Assembly (NCBI RefSeq): GCF_002250835.2
Contig: NZ_NOJY02000007.1
Coordinates: 1 to 64,000, forward strand
Direction of reading: 5' to 3'
From: Romboutsia weinsteinii
GTDB taxonomy: Bacteria > Bacillota > Clostridia > Peptostreptococcales > Peptostreptococcaceae
Length of the DNA: 64,000 bases
The first letter of the stretch is position 1. Every line of letters begins with the position of its first letter. Position numbers and translations under genes: made by a program. The notes under the pieces are model-generated. The model ran no database searches, was not told where the DNA came from, and saw nothing but the letters and a program-made list of their open reading frames with translations. Below are positions 1-8,554 of the stretch, piece by piece.

Positions 1-56
1 AAAAATAATTAATAAAGCTGTAGAAGATATCTTCTACAGCTTTATTAATTATTTTT
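1..56. terminator. perfect 56-bp palindrome, bidirectional terminator
   Basis: The two 28-base arms are perfectly complementary around a central GATATC at 26-31, with an A-tract on the left and a T-tract on the right, so it can terminate transcription from either side. Its right arm overlaps the stop codon of the small leftward ORF at 49-207. Confidence 0.85.
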
Positions 57-207
57 TCTTTTTATGTGAGCTTATTGGTTTAGCAGTATTTTGACTTACA
101 GAACCAGTTTTTGATGGTCTTAATTGAGGATCTATATTAAGCTCTTCACCTATTTCAAGCTTAGTATTTTTTTCCTTTTTTTCTTTTTTATTATTTTTCT
201 TAGCCAT
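49..207 (-). CDS. lysine-rich 52-aa hypothetical protein
   Basis: Unrecognised small protein. The ATG at 207 is preceded on the minus strand by a strong AGGAGGAG ribosome binding site at about 210-217, and the ORF runs 52 codons to a TAA at 49-51. The N-terminus (first ~16 residues) and C-terminus (HKKKK) are very lysine-rich; the middle contains an acidic/polar stretch (LEIGEELNIDPQLRP). No membrane segment or signal peptide is seen. It ends inside the palindromic terminator at 1-56. The good RBS, terminator and charge pattern argue that it is real; the function cannot be read from the sequence. Confidence 0.6.
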   Translation of the reverse strand: MAKKNNKKEKKEKNTKLEIGEELNIDPQLRPSKTGSVSQNTAKPISSHKKKK

Positions 208-303
208 AACTCCTCCTAGGTTTATTAAATAGATACTTTAATAAGTAATATAACCAAAAATGGAGTTAATATTCAAAGTGTAGATTCATATAAATTTTTA
301 TAA

Positions 304-358
304 TTGAATAAAAAAAGTCCTAGTGCTATAATGACATTACAGGTGTATATACACTAGT
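304..358 (+). promoter_or_regulatory. nadABC promoter with NiaR-like operator
   Basis: The -35 TTGAAT (304-309) and the perfect -10 TATAAT (327-332) are 17 bp apart. Immediately downstream, over the expected start site, lies the imperfect inverted repeat ACAGGTGT-atat-ACACTAGT (339-358, 6 of 8 positions symmetric). Its ACAGGTGT half-site resembles the NiaR (YrxA) niacin-responsive repressor operator known in Firmicutes. Repression by NiaR with nicotinic acid is inferred from motif and position. Confidence 0.65.
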
Positions 359-380
359 TAAGATAGAAAGTGGTGTAGTT

Positions 381-1295
381 ATGGGAGAGAATATAGTAGA
401 AAATATCAAATTATTGAAATCAGAGAGGAATGCTATAATACTAGCACATTATTATCAACCTTCTGAAATTCAAGAGTTAGCAGATCATGTAGGTGACTCT
501 TATTACTTGAGTGAAATAGCAAGAGACTGTAAGGAAGATGTTATTGTATTTTGTGGAGTTAAATTTATGGGTGAAAGTGCAAAAATACTATCACCAAATA
601 AAAAAATACTAATGCCAGATTTAGATGCAGGTTGTGCAATGTCAGATATGATAGATGAGAATGGTATATTAGAATTGAAGAATAAATATCCAAATGCAAT
701 CGTGATAGGATATATAAATTCAACTGCTAAGGTAAAAGCACATTGTGATGTTTGTGTTACTTCATCTAGTGCTTTAGATATATTAAATAATGTAGATAAC
801 GATGAAATAATATTTTTACCAGATGAGAACTTGGGTGGATATATTGCAGAAAGTTTTCCTGAAAAGAAGTTTATCCTATGGGAAGGCTATTGTAAATATC
901 ATCATAATATAAAAGTATGCGATATAATACATCTAAAAAATAAATATAAAGAGGCTTTAGTCCTTGTTCATCCCGAGTGTAAAAAGGAAATAAGAGATTT
1001 AGGTGATTATATTGGAAGTACAACTGGAATAATAGAATACGCAACTAACTCTGAAAAAAAAGATTATATAATAGCAACAGAAGAAGGAATACTATATGAA
1101 TTAAATAAAAAAAACCCAAATAAAAACTTTCTTATACCTGGAGAAAGCATTAGTTGTATTGATATGAAAAAGACAACTTTAAAGAATTTATATGAAACTC
1201 TTTTAAACATGGACAATGAAGTAGTTGTTGAAGAAACAGTAAGGGTAAAAGCATTAAATTCATTGCTAAATATGCATAAACTTGCTGAGGTATAA
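381..1295 (+). CDS. nadA: quinolinate synthase NadA
   Basis: Condenses iminoaspartate with dihydroxyacetone phosphate to quinolinate, the second step of de novo NAD synthesis, in the cytoplasm. The protein has 304 residues, the normal length for the compact NadA form. The three cysteines expected to ligate the [4Fe-4S] cluster are visible: C85 (DAGCAM), C171 (GYCKYH) and C259 (SISCID). They match the spacing of the Thermotoga enzyme, and the substrate-binding HPE of LVHPEC is at about 197-199. The ATG at 381 has only a weak ribosome binding site (aaagtggtg). It is first in the nadABC operon, 3 bp before nadB, behind the promoter/operator at 304-358. Confidence 0.97.
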   Translation: MGENIVENIKLLKSERNAIILAHYYQPSEIQELADHVGDSYYLSEIARDCKEDVIVFCGVKFMGESAKILSPNKKILMPDLDAGCAMSDMIDENGILELKNKYPNAIVIGYINSTAKVKAHCDVCVTSSSALDILNNVDNDEIIFLPDENLGGYIAESFPEKKFILWEGYCKYHHNIKVCDIIHLKNKYKEALVLVHPECKKEIRDLGDYIGSTTGIIEYATNSEKKDYIIATEEGILYELNKKNPNKNFLIPGESISCIDMKKTTLKNLYETLLNMDNEVVVEETVRVKALNSLLNMHKLAEV

Positions 1296-1298
1296 ACT

Positions 1299-2615
1299 AT
1301 GAATAATAAAGTAGATGTATTAATAGTAGGTAGTGGAGTATCTGGATTATACTGTGCACTTAACTTAGATCAAAGCTTAAAAGTATTAGTAATATCAAAG
1401 TCAAAATTAGAAGAAAATAATACGTATTTAGCTCAAGGGGGAATATCGACAGCAAAAGATGAAAGTGATATTGAGCTATTTATACAAGACACTTTAAAAG
1501 CAGGTAGATATAAAAATAAATTGGATTCCGTAAAAATTCTTGCCAAAGAATCTATAGAAAATATTAATAAGATCTTAAGCTATGGATTACAGATTGATAA
1601 AGTTAATGGTGATATAGACTATACCAAAGAAGGTGCGCATAGTACTAATAGAATAGTACATAGTAAAGATAATACTGGAGAGGTTGTACATAAAATACTT
1701 TTGAAAGAAGCAAGGAAAAGAAAAAATATAGTCATACTAGAGGATTTATATTTATTAGATATAATTAATGACAATGGTAAATGTGTAGGTGGAATAATGA
1801 TTAATAATGAGAATATCAAGGTGGTACATTCTAAAGTAGTAGTCTTAGCCACTGGAGGTATCGGTGGTATATTCAAAAATTCTACAAATCAACGTAATTT
1901 AATAGGAGATGGAATATCAATTTCCCTAAAGCATAATATTAAATTAAAAGATATTGATTATATTCAAATTCACCCAACTGCATTTTATGAAGATGATAAA
2001 AGTGGCAGAAGACTACTAATATCAGAGTCTTTAAGAGGAGAAGGAGCAAAGCTTCTAAATAAAAATAAAGAAAGATTCGTTGATGAGTTATTACCAAGAG
2101 ATATAGTTAGTAATGCAATATATAGACAAATGAAAAAAGATAGAATACCTTATGTCTATCTAGATGCAACTCATTTTGATAAACATTATCTTATAAATAG
2201 ATTTAAGTTTATATATGAACAGTGCCTGGAAAAAGGCATTGATATTTCTAAAGAATATATTAAAGTATCTCCAGCACAGCACTACTTTATGGGTGGTATT
2301 GAAGTTGATTTAAATTCTAATACATCTATGAAAAATTTATTTGCAGTTGGTGAAATAAGTTGTACAGGAGTACATGGTGCTAATAGGCTAGCAAGTAATT
2401 CTTTACTTGAAGGTCTTGTATTTTCAAATAGAGCAGCTAATAAAATCAATTCTATTGTAGATATTATTGAGATAAACACTAATAAAACTGTATATAACAA
2501 ATTAAATTTTAACTGCTTAGATTTGAATAAAATAGAAGAAGAGAATAAATTAATGGTTATAAATGAAATTAAGAGAAATCGTGGGGATTTACAAGATGAA
2601 TTATTTGATTATTGA
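1299..2615 (+). CDS. nadB: L-aspartate oxidase NadB (short form)
   Basis: FAD-dependent oxidation of L-aspartate to iminoaspartate, feeding NadA. The N-terminus shows the Rossmann FAD motif (VLIVGSGVSGLYCAL), a middle HPTAF segment and the late conserved block HYFMGGIEVD...GEISCTGVHGANRLASNSLLEG. At 438 residues it is about 100 residues shorter than the E. coli-type enzyme: the C-terminal helical domain is largely missing and the reading frame ends about 60 residues after the LEGLVFSNRAA block. Short NadB forms occur in Clostridia, and the frame is otherwise clean, so I read this as a natural short form. It overlaps the chosen nadC start by 20 bp, suggesting translational coupling. Confidence 0.93.
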   Translation: MNNKVDVLIVGSGVSGLYCALNLDQSLKVLVISKSKLEENNTYLAQGGISTAKDESDIELFIQDTLKAGRYKNKLDSVKILAKESIENINKILSYGLQIDKVNGDIDYTKEGAHSTNRIVHSKDNTGEVVHKILLKEARKRKNIVILEDLYLLDIINDNGKCVGGIMINNENIKVVHSKVVVLATGGIGGIFKNSTNQRNLIGDGISISLKHNIKLKDIDYIQIHPTAFYEDDKSGRRLLISESLRGEGAKLLNKNKERFVDELLPRDIVSNAIYRQMKKDRIPYVYLDATHFDKHYLINRFKFIYEQCLEKGIDISKEYIKVSPAQHYFMGGIEVDLNSNTSMKNLFAVGEISCTGVHGANRLASNSLLEGLVFSNRAANKINSIVDIIEINTNKTVYNKLNFNCLDLNKIEEENKLMVINEIKRNRGDLQDELFDY

Positions 2616-3432
2616 TAACATGATAAAAGAGGCTTTAATAGAAGATATTCCTAATGAAGATATTACTACTAACAGTATTATTAGTGAAAGTGCTAATTCT
2701 ACTGTTGATCTAATATGTAAAGAAGATGGGATAATATGTGGATTAGATGTTTTTAAAAGAGTATTTGATATAATAGGTAATGTAGGTATAGAATTTTTCA
2801 AAAAAGATGGTGAATCAGTACGCTTTAACGAAAAAATAGCAATTTTAAAAGGAAGTACAAGAAATATACTAAAGGGTGAAAGAGTTGCATTGAATTATTT
2901 ACAAAGAATGAGCGGTATTTCAACAAAGACTAATATGTATGTACAGAAACTAAAAAATAGTAATACAAAATTGCTTGATACTAGAAAAACAATGCCTAAT
3001 AATAGAATCTTAGATAAATATGCAGTGAAATTAGGTGGAGGGGTTAATCACAGACATAATCTTTCTGATGGAATACTTTTAAAAGATAACCATATTGATG
3101 CTGCAGGAGGAGTAATAAATGCAATAACTCTTGTAAAGAATAACTGTCCATTTGTACGAAAGATAGAAGTAGAAGCAGAAACCATTGCTATGGTAAGAGA
3201 TGCACTTGAAGCTGGAGCAGATATTATTATGCTTGATAATATGGATATAAAAACTGCTAGTGAAGCAGTAAAAATTATAGGTAATAATGCTATAACAGAG
3301 TTTTCTGGAAATATTACTATAGATAAAATAGAAAAAATTGCTGAAATAGGTGTAGACTTTATATCTGTTGGTGAGTTGACACACTCTGTAAAAGCACTTG
3401 ATATTAGTATGAAGAATTTAGTTAATATTTAA
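2596..3432 (+). CDS. nadC: quinolinate phosphoribosyltransferase NadC
   Basis: Decarboxylating transfer of phosphoribose from PRPP to quinolinate, giving nicotinate mononucleotide; completes the de novo branch with NadA and NadB. Conserved blocks are LNYLQRMSGIST, DTRKTMPNNR, KLGGGVNHRHNLSDG, LLKDNHI, VEAET, MLDNM and the C-terminal FSGNI. I chose the ATG at 2596 (278 aa, usual family length) because GTGGGGA lies 7-8 nt upstream; an in-frame ATG at 2563 would add 11 residues unlike the family N-terminus. The start lies inside the end of nadB. A hairpin terminator follows at 3441-3475. Confidence 0.96.
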   Translation: MNYLIIDNMIKEALIEDIPNEDITTNSIISESANSTVDLICKEDGIICGLDVFKRVFDIIGNVGIEFFKKDGESVRFNEKIAILKGSTRNILKGERVALNYLQRMSGISTKTNMYVQKLKNSNTKLLDTRKTMPNNRILDKYAVKLGGGVNHRHNLSDGILLKDNHIDAAGGVINAITLVKNNCPFVRKIEVEAETIAMVRDALEAGADIIMLDNMDIKTASEAVKIIGNNAITEFSGNITIDKIEKIAEIGVDFISVGELTHSVKALDISMKNLVNI

Positions 3433-3440
3433 TATAAAAA

Positions 3441-3475
3441 GTCTAGATATTTTATCTAGGCTTCTTATTGTTTTT
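3441..3475 (+). terminator. nadABC operon terminator
   Basis: A 9-bp stem, GTCTAGATA/TATCTAGGC with one G-T pair and a three-base loop, is followed by a T-rich run. It lies 8 bp after the nadC stop. Confidence 0.75.
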
Positions 3476-3571
3476 ACAGTCCACTAAGTAAAAATCATTT
3501 ATTATATATATTTATATGTATATATATGATATAAATATATATAGCAAACTATTGTATCAAAAGGAGTTAAT

Positions 3572-4939
3572 ATGGATAATTTATTCGATTTATTAGAATA
3601 TGAAATAAATAAGGACGTACAGAAAAAAGAAACTAACAATATGATAAAGGAAAATAATGATTCTTATTGTAATGAGAGTCACTTATTACACTTAAAAAAA
3701 TTAGAAAAGGGATTATATAATGAAGATGATATAATATCATCGGGTTTAATTAAGGGTGATTATATACGAGTTAATAGTTATATTGGTTCTCGTTTAAATA
3801 CTGACTTAAGAGGTATAAATAGGGAATTAAAGAAAGATTCAGTTATAAAAGCTGAATTAAAGTTAGGTTTTGAAGAGGTTGAATTTAATGCAGATATCTT
3901 TGATGAGGAAGTTAAGTGTATCGCTGATAAATTACTTATAGTAGATGGTTCATCATTGCTTTCAACAAGTTTTTATGCTACGGCAAGAGACCTTCTATTT
4001 GCTAAAACTGATGAGCAAAAAGAATTTGCCTATACAAAACTTATGCAAACACCAGACGGAATATATACAAATGGTATATACATGTTCTTTAAAACATTAC
4101 TTCCGCTTTTAGAAAGGCAACGTATTACACATTTAGCAGTTGTTTTAGATAGAAGTAGATCTGGAACATTCAGAAGAGAATTAGACCCTGAATATAAAGC
4201 TAATAGAAAAGAAACACCTATTCCACTTAGTAACCAGTTTAAGCTTTTAACAGAAATATTACCTCAGCTTAACATTCCTATATTCTCGCATGAGTACTAT
4301 GAAGCGGATGATTTTGCAGGAAGCTTAGTGAAAAAATTTGAAACAGATATTGAAACAATACTTCATACTAAAGATGAAGATTATATACAGCTAGTATCAG
4401 ATAATACAAAACTATGGATAGTAACAGGTAAGCGTGATGCAATGTATGAGGAGCTTGGTATCAATAAGAAAGAGTTAAACCTACCAAGTGGAGTCTTTGA
4501 GTATACACCTGAGTATGTAAAACATTTTAAAGGTATTGAGCCAATACAAATTATTGATGCAAAGGCAATTGAAGGAGATAAATCGGATAATATTAGAGGC
4601 GTAAAAAATGTAGGTGAAACTTCTAGTAGACCTCTTCTTAGACATTATACATCTCTTGAAGCTATTTACGAAGCAATAGATAACTTAGATATAAAAAGCG
4701 AAAAAGAGATATCACTTTTCTTTAAAGAGCAGTTAGGGATAAAGAGATCTCCTATAAAAAACTTACTTCTGTATAAAGAAGATGCTTTTTTAAGTAAAAA
4801 GTTAGCAACTATAAAAACTGATATTGATGAGATACAAGATTTAGAACTTGAAAAATTAAAGCTTGATATTGACTATGAAACTATGAATAATATATTTTCT
4901 AAACTAGAAATGAATAGCTTAATAAAAAAGAAAAAATAG
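3572..4939 (+). CDS. 5'-3' exonuclease family protein with N-terminal extension
   Basis: Metal-dependent 5' nuclease of the PolI-exonuclease/FEN fold, acting on flapped or nicked DNA ends. After an N-terminal extension of about 135 residues with no recognised domain, the nuclease begins at LLIVDGSSLLSTSF and carries the acidic active-site segments VLDRS, YEADDFAG, TKDEDYIQLV and IEGDKSDNIRGVKNVG, the last leading into the helix-hairpin-helix region. At 455 residues it is much longer than a bare exonuclease (~290). It has a good RBS (aaaggag). It is a single gene with no replication neighbours, so repair or Okazaki-fragment processing is inference from family. Its native terminator was split by the downstream IS element. 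Confidence 0.88.
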   Translation: MDNLFDLLEYEINKDVQKKETNNMIKENNDSYCNESHLLHLKKLEKGLYNEDDIISSGLIKGDYIRVNSYIGSRLNTDLRGINRELKKDSVIKAELKLGFEEVEFNADIFDEEVKCIADKLLIVDGSSLLSTSFYATARDLLFAKTDEQKEFAYTKLMQTPDGIYTNGIYMFFKTLLPLLERQRITHLAVVLDRSRSGTFRRELDPEYKANRKETPIPLSNQFKLLTEILPQLNIPIFSHEYYEADDFAGSLVKKFETDIETILHTKDEDYIQLVSDNTKLWIVTGKRDAMYEELGINKKELNLPSGVFEYTPEYVKHFKGIEPIQIIDAKAIEGDKSDNIRGVKNVGETSSRPLLRHYTSLEAIYEAIDNLDIKSEKEISLFFKEQLGIKRSPIKNLLLYKEDAFLSKKLATIKTDIDEIQDLELEKLKLDIDYETMNNIFSKLEMNSLIKKKK

Positions 4940-4940
4940 T

Positions 4941-4954
4941 AGAAAAGAGCCTCT
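4941..4954. terminator. left arm of the exonuclease/YhhN terminator, split by the IS
   Basis: AAAAGAGCCTC just after the exonuclease stop pairs with GAGGCTTTTTT at 6424-6434 beyond the IS element (AGCCTC/GAGGCT, then a G-T pair and an A/T extension). Together they form one bidirectional terminator between the convergent exonuclease and YhhN genes; the IS occupies its loop. Confidence 0.7.
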
Positions 4955-4960
4955 AAAATG

Positions 4961-5016
4961 GATCCTATATAGTGGACACGAGAAAAAACGTGTCTATCTA
5001 TATAGGATCTTTTTTT
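4961..5016 (+). terminator. terminator hairpin inside the IS left end
   Basis: A 12-bp perfect outer stem (GATCCTATATAG with CTATATAGGATC) plus a 6-bp inner stem (GACACG/CGTGTC) and an A-rich loop, followed by seven T. It overlaps the IS left inverted repeat and would stop read-through transcription from outside before it reaches the transposase. Confidence 0.8.
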
Positions 5017-5046
5017 GTAAAATATTAATTGAGGAGTGATTTAAGG

Positions 5047-6372
5047 ATGAGTAAAAAAATATTTACAGAGCAAGAAATACTAGAATTATCTAAAATTAAA
5101 TATATAAAAAATGTATCCTCTAAGGGCATAACTTATACTAATGAATTTAAACTACAATTTATTGCAGAATATGAAAATGGAAAAACTCCGAGAAATATTT
5201 TTGAGGATGCTGGATTTGATGTTGATATAATTGGAATTGGACGTATAGATTCAGCTAGTCGAAGATGGAAGAATGCATATAAGGATAAAGGCGTTTTAGG
5301 TTTAGAAGATACTAGAACTTTAAATTCAGGAAGAACACTTAATCGAGATTTAACTATTGAGGAAGTTCTTGCAAAGAAAGATGCTGAAATAGAGTATCTT
5401 AAAGCGGAGCTTGAATTTATAAAAAAGCTCGAGCTGCAAGAAAGGCAGGTGATAAATAAGAAATTGCCATCATCTATGATATTTAGAATAATACAAAATT
5501 TAATTAAAGATTTTAAACTTTATAATATGACGAGACATTTATGCAAAATTGCTAATGTCTCTACTTCAGGTTATTATAATTTTTTAAGAAACTTTAAAGC
5601 TAGAGATATGAGAGAAAGTGAAGATATTAAATTAAAAGAGATTATTCTAAAAGCATTTAATTACCGTGGATATAAGAAAGGTTCTAGAACCATAAAGATG
5701 ATATTAAAGAATAAATTCAATGTCATAATGAATAGAAAGAAAATCCAAAGAATAATGAGAAAGTATAATATTATTTGTCCAATACGTAAACCTAATTCGT
5801 ACAAGCGTATGGCTAAGGCTACAAAAGAACATAGAGTTGTTCCAAATAAGTTAAATAGAGAATTTAAACAAAATATACCTGGTAAAGTAATGTTAACTGA
5901 TATTACATATATGCCGTACGGCAATGGTAAAACGGCTTATCTATCTACGATAAAAGATTCATCAACTAATGAAATACTAGCATATAATCTTTCTAACAGT
6001 TTAGCTATAGACATTGTAACAGAAACTATAAATAATTTGATAAAACTAAAATCATTTAAATTACCAAAAGATGCATTTATTCATTCTGACCAAGGAGCCC
6101 ATTATACAAGTCCAATTTTTCAAAAACTACTTAAGAAAAATAACTTAGGCCAATCTATGTCTCGAAGAGGTAACTGCTGGGATAATGCTCCGCAGGAGTC
6201 ATTCTTTGGACATATGAAAGATGAAATTGATTACAAAAACTGCACAACAATAGAAGAACTTAAAATTTTAATAGATGACTATATGAATTACTATAATAAT
6301 GATCGAGGCCAGTGGAATTTAAAAAAGCTAACTCCTATACAATATAGGAATCAGCTTTTAGTAGCTTCTTAA
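5047..6372 (+). CDS. IS3-family transposase, single fused ORF
   Basis: DDE transposase that moves the surrounding element. It has an N-terminal helix-turn-helix region (about residues 1-90), a coiled-coil leucine-rich stretch (KKDAEIEYLKAELEFIKK), an HTH_21-like segment, then the rve integrase core: D in MLTDITYM, D in IHSDQGAHY, and E in NAPQESFF with exactly 35 residues between the second D and E (DD35E). IS150-type elements normally make this protein by -1 frameshifting between orfA and orfB; here both are in one 441-aa frame. I chose the ATG at 5047 with GAGGAG upstream; an in-frame TTG at 5029 lies inside that ribosome binding site. All catalytic residues are intact, so it may be active. 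Confidence 0.92.
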   Translation: MSKKIFTEQEILELSKIKYIKNVSSKGITYTNEFKLQFIAEYENGKTPRNIFEDAGFDVDIIGIGRIDSASRRWKNAYKDKGVLGLEDTRTLNSGRTLNRDLTIEEVLAKKDAEIEYLKAELEFIKKLELQERQVINKKLPSSMIFRIIQNLIKDFKLYNMTRHLCKIANVSTSGYYNFLRNFKARDMRESEDIKLKEIILKAFNYRGYKKGSRTIKMILKNKFNVIMNRKKIQRIMRKYNIICPIRKPNSYKRMAKATKEHRVVPNKLNREFKQNIPGKVMLTDITYMPYGNGKTAYLSTIKDSSTNEILAYNLSNSLAIDIVTETINNLIKLKSFKLPKDAFIHSDQGAHYTSPIFQKLLKKNNLGQSMSRRGNCWDNAPQESFFGHMKDEIDYKNCTTIEELKILIDDYMNYYNNDRGQWNLKKLTPIQYRNQLLVAS

Positions 6373-6423
6373 CGCCACTCTTTTTTTAGTGTCCTTGACA
6401 AAGGGTCCACTTTACTCAGTTAT

Positions 6424-6434
6424 GAGGCTTTTTT
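6424..6434. terminator. right arm of the split terminator
   Basis: GAGGCTTTTTT pairs with AGCCTC at 4948-4953 across the IS (see 4941-4954). It overlaps the stop codon region of the leftward YhhN gene. Confidence 0.65.
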
Positions 6435-7101
6435 ATATGTATAATATACTCAAAGCAATAAAACCCTGGCCGAGATAATATAATACTAAATTTAAATTAG
6501 ATAAAAATTTTGGTGAATTATTATAAAAATATACAAAGGATAAAACAATATCAGATAAAGTAAATAAAAATGCTCCTAATATTGTAAAAAATGTAGCAGT
6601 AGCACTTATTTCTATTCTTATAAGCGAGATAGCTTTAAAAAGCATGAAACATATGATTACAATATAAATACAAACTATAAAAAATGAATTTCTAAAATTA
6701 AACCCATCTATTGATATATATGTGAAAATAATTATAAAAGATAGTGCTATAGTGCATACTATGTCATTGATACTGATAGGAACTAAATATATAAAAGCTA
6801 ATGAGTAAAATATATGAGTAAGCATAAAACAAGCGATACCTAGGATAAACATAATTTTTATATTTAGATATTTGATACCTAAAAATATATCTCCAATTAA
6901 CGCAAAAGATAGACCTAAAAATATAAATAAACAATAAAAGTTATATACAGATTCTTGATATGCTGAGTAAGCTATAATTACAAAAAATAAACTAGTTACT
7001 AATTTCGTAAAAAATCTTATTAGAGATTTAGAATTTTCGTTAAGATGTACTAATATAAGTAATGATATTATCATAAGGAAAAAGTAAGAGTAAGGTTTCA
7101 T
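6433..7101 (-). CDS. YhhN/TMEM86-family membrane protein
   Basis: Polytopic membrane protein of 222 residues with about eight hydrophobic helices. Family signatures are GLSFALIGDIFLGI (about 63-76), the helix with LTHIFYSLAF, and the late GAFLFTLSDIVLSFVYF, which carry the conserved polar residues (D, H, D) typical of YhhN. Eukaryotic TMEM86 members hydrolyse lysoplasmalogens; for the bacterial protein a lipid-hydrolase role is only family inference. Plasmalogens do occur in anaerobic clostridia, which would fit. The ATG at 7101 has GAGGAGAT upstream. Convergent with the exonuclease gene. Confidence 0.85.
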   Translation of the reverse strand: MKPYSYFFLMIISLLILVHLNENSKSLIRFFTKLVTSLFFVIIAYSAYQESVYNFYCLFIFLGLSFALIGDIFLGIKYLNIKIMFILGIACFMLTHIFYSLAFIYLVPISINDIVCTIALSFIIIFTYISIDGFNFRNSFFIVCIYIVIICFMLFKAISLIRIEISATATFFTILGAFLFTLSDIVLSFVYFYNNSPKFLSNLNLVLYYLGQGFIALSILYI

Positions 7102-7118
7102 TATATATCTCCTCTAAA

Positions 7119-7262
7119 AAATTTATTCATAGGATATATGGTAAATGGTATTGCTTTTGGATTTATAATAAATCAAAAGAAGTATCTATAGCAATGTATG
7201 CTATGACAATTTTATTTATTATAAATTTTGTATTAAATATATTAATGGAAATTACTCATTAA
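7119..7262 (+). pseudogene. possible 3' remnant of a membrane-protein gene
   Basis: An open frame without a credible start ends at TAA 7260-7262 and reads as a hydrophobic C-terminus (SIAMYAMTILFIINFVLNIL). It is followed at about 7265-7300 by a hairpin (ACTTGA/TCAAGT with flanking pairs) and a T-rich stretch that looks like a terminator. I cannot assign the family. The evidence is only the open frame plus the terminator, so confidence is low. Confidence 0.3.
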
Positions 7263-7362
7263 ATAAGGCACACTTGAAATCAATCAAGTATGGCTTTTAT
7301 GTTATAATTAAAATATTATCAATATAGAGATATAAATATTAATATTACAGGGGGATATTGAT

Positions 7363-8295
7363 ATGCCAATTAAAATACCTAAAGAATTACCAGCATATAA
7401 ATTGTTATCAGAAGAAAACATCTTTGTTATGAATTTACACAGAGCAAGCACTCAAGATATAAGACCATTAAAAATTGGAATATTAAATCTTATGCCAATT
7501 AAAATTCAATCAGAAAATCAGCTACTAAGATATTTATCAAATACACCTTTACAGGTAGAAATAACTCTTTTACAAACAAAGAGTCATACTTGTAAGCATA
7601 CACCTATAGAGCATTTAGAAAAATTTTATAGCTATATAGAAGATGTAGAAGATCAAAAATTTGATGGACTTATCATTACGGGTGCACCTGTTGAACAATT
7701 AGATTTTGAGGATGTTACATATTGGAATGAATTAAAAAGAATTATGGACTGGACTAAGAGTAATGTTTTTTCTACTATACATATTTGTTGGGGAGCACAA
7801 GCTGCTCTTTATTACCACTACAATATACCTAAATACAAACTAGATCATAAATTGTATGGAGTATATGAACATTGGGTTAATTACCCTCATGATGATTTGA
7901 CTAGAGGATTAAATGATAGATTTTATGCACCACATTCAAGACATACTGAGGTGAAAAGAGATGATATAGATAAAATCAATGAGTTAGAAATATTATCTGA
8001 ATCTAAAGATGCAGGTGTATTTATTGCGGCAACAAAAGATAGAAGGCAAATATTTATCACTGGACACTTAGAGTATGATAGAGATACTCTTAAAAATGAG
8101 TATCTACGAGACATTAATAAAGGACTAAATATTAATTTGCCTAAAAATTATTTTGTAGATGAGGATATAGAAAAATTACCATTAGTTACATGGAGAGAAA
8201 GTGCAAATATGGTATTTGGTAACTGGTTAAATTATTGTGTGTATCAAAATACTCCATATAATATTGATGAAATAAGAGAAAATCTAAGTAAATAA
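7363..8295 (+). CDS. metA: homoserine O-acyltransferase MetA (probably acetyl-CoA specific)
   Basis: Activates homoserine at the start of methionine synthesis. The 310-residue protein matches MetA along its length. The catalytic cysteine is C142 ([12 protein letters not shown]) and the later H234/E236 lie in ITGHLEYD. Residue 111 is Glu ([13 protein letters not shown]): in characterised MetA enzymes Glu at this position (Bacillus cereus type) gives acetyl-CoA use and Gly (E. coli type) gives succinyl-CoA use, so the product is probably O-acetylhomoserine despite the family name. This agrees with metY at 13041, which uses O-acetylhomoserine. RBS AGGGGGA; a -10 TATAAT lies near 7303. No SAM riboswitch is seen here. 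Confidence 0.95.
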   Translation: MPIKIPKELPAYKLLSEENIFVMNLHRASTQDIRPLKIGILNLMPIKIQSENQLLRYLSNTPLQVEITLLQTKSHTCKHTPIEHLEKFYSYIEDVEDQKFDGLIITGAPVEQLDFEDVTYWNELKRIMDWTKSNVFSTIHICWGAQAALYYHYNIPKYKLDHKLYGVYEHWVNYPHDDLTRGLNDRFYAPHSRHTEVKRDDIDKINELEILSESKDAGVFIAATKDRRQIFITGHLEYDRDTLKNEYLRDINKGLNINLPKNYFVDEDIEKLPLVTWRESANMVFGNWLNYCVYQNTPYNIDEIRENLSK

Positions 8296-8316
8296 ATTTA
8301 ATGCTATCAAAATACA

Positions 8317-8366
8317 AATCTTTATCTATTATTTGATTTTATCTACATAATAGATAAAGATTTTTT
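8317..8366 (+). terminator. metA terminator
   Basis: A perfect 16-bp stem (AATCTTTATCTATTAT, 8317-8332, with its complement at 8347-8362) is followed by a T-run. Confidence 0.9.
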
Positions 8367-8554
8367 ATTTTTAGATAACTTTTTGCGTGTCAATGAATGT
8401 CATAAAAAAGCAGAAAAATCATAAAAATGACAAATGTAAAAATGTATTTAAAATCATTATTTATTTTTATATTTAAAAGTTATAAAAAAACAAGGAATTA
8501 ACACTTAATAGATAGAATTAATCAACATAATAAAAGAAAGGGAGATGACTCACT

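Larger units (their letters stand above)
4959..6409 (+). mobile_element. IS3-family insertion sequence (IS150-like), 1.45 kb
   Basis: Bounded by imperfect terminal inverted repeats of about 30 bp: left TGGATCCTATATAGTGGACA onward from 4959, right (complement, reading inward from 6409) TGGACCCTTTGTCAAGGACA onward; about 20 of 30 positions match with a small gap. Ends are TG...CA as usual for IS3. It encodes one transposase. No 3-4 bp target duplication is seen next to these boundaries, so either the duplication has decayed or the ends are off by a few bases. The element sits in the loop of the terminator formed by 4941-4954 and 6424-6434. Family assignment rests on the transposase. Confidence 0.85.

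Noticed and set aside
5029..5046. TTG as the transposase start
   Set aside because: It overlaps the GAGGAG ribosome binding site that serves the ATG at 5047.
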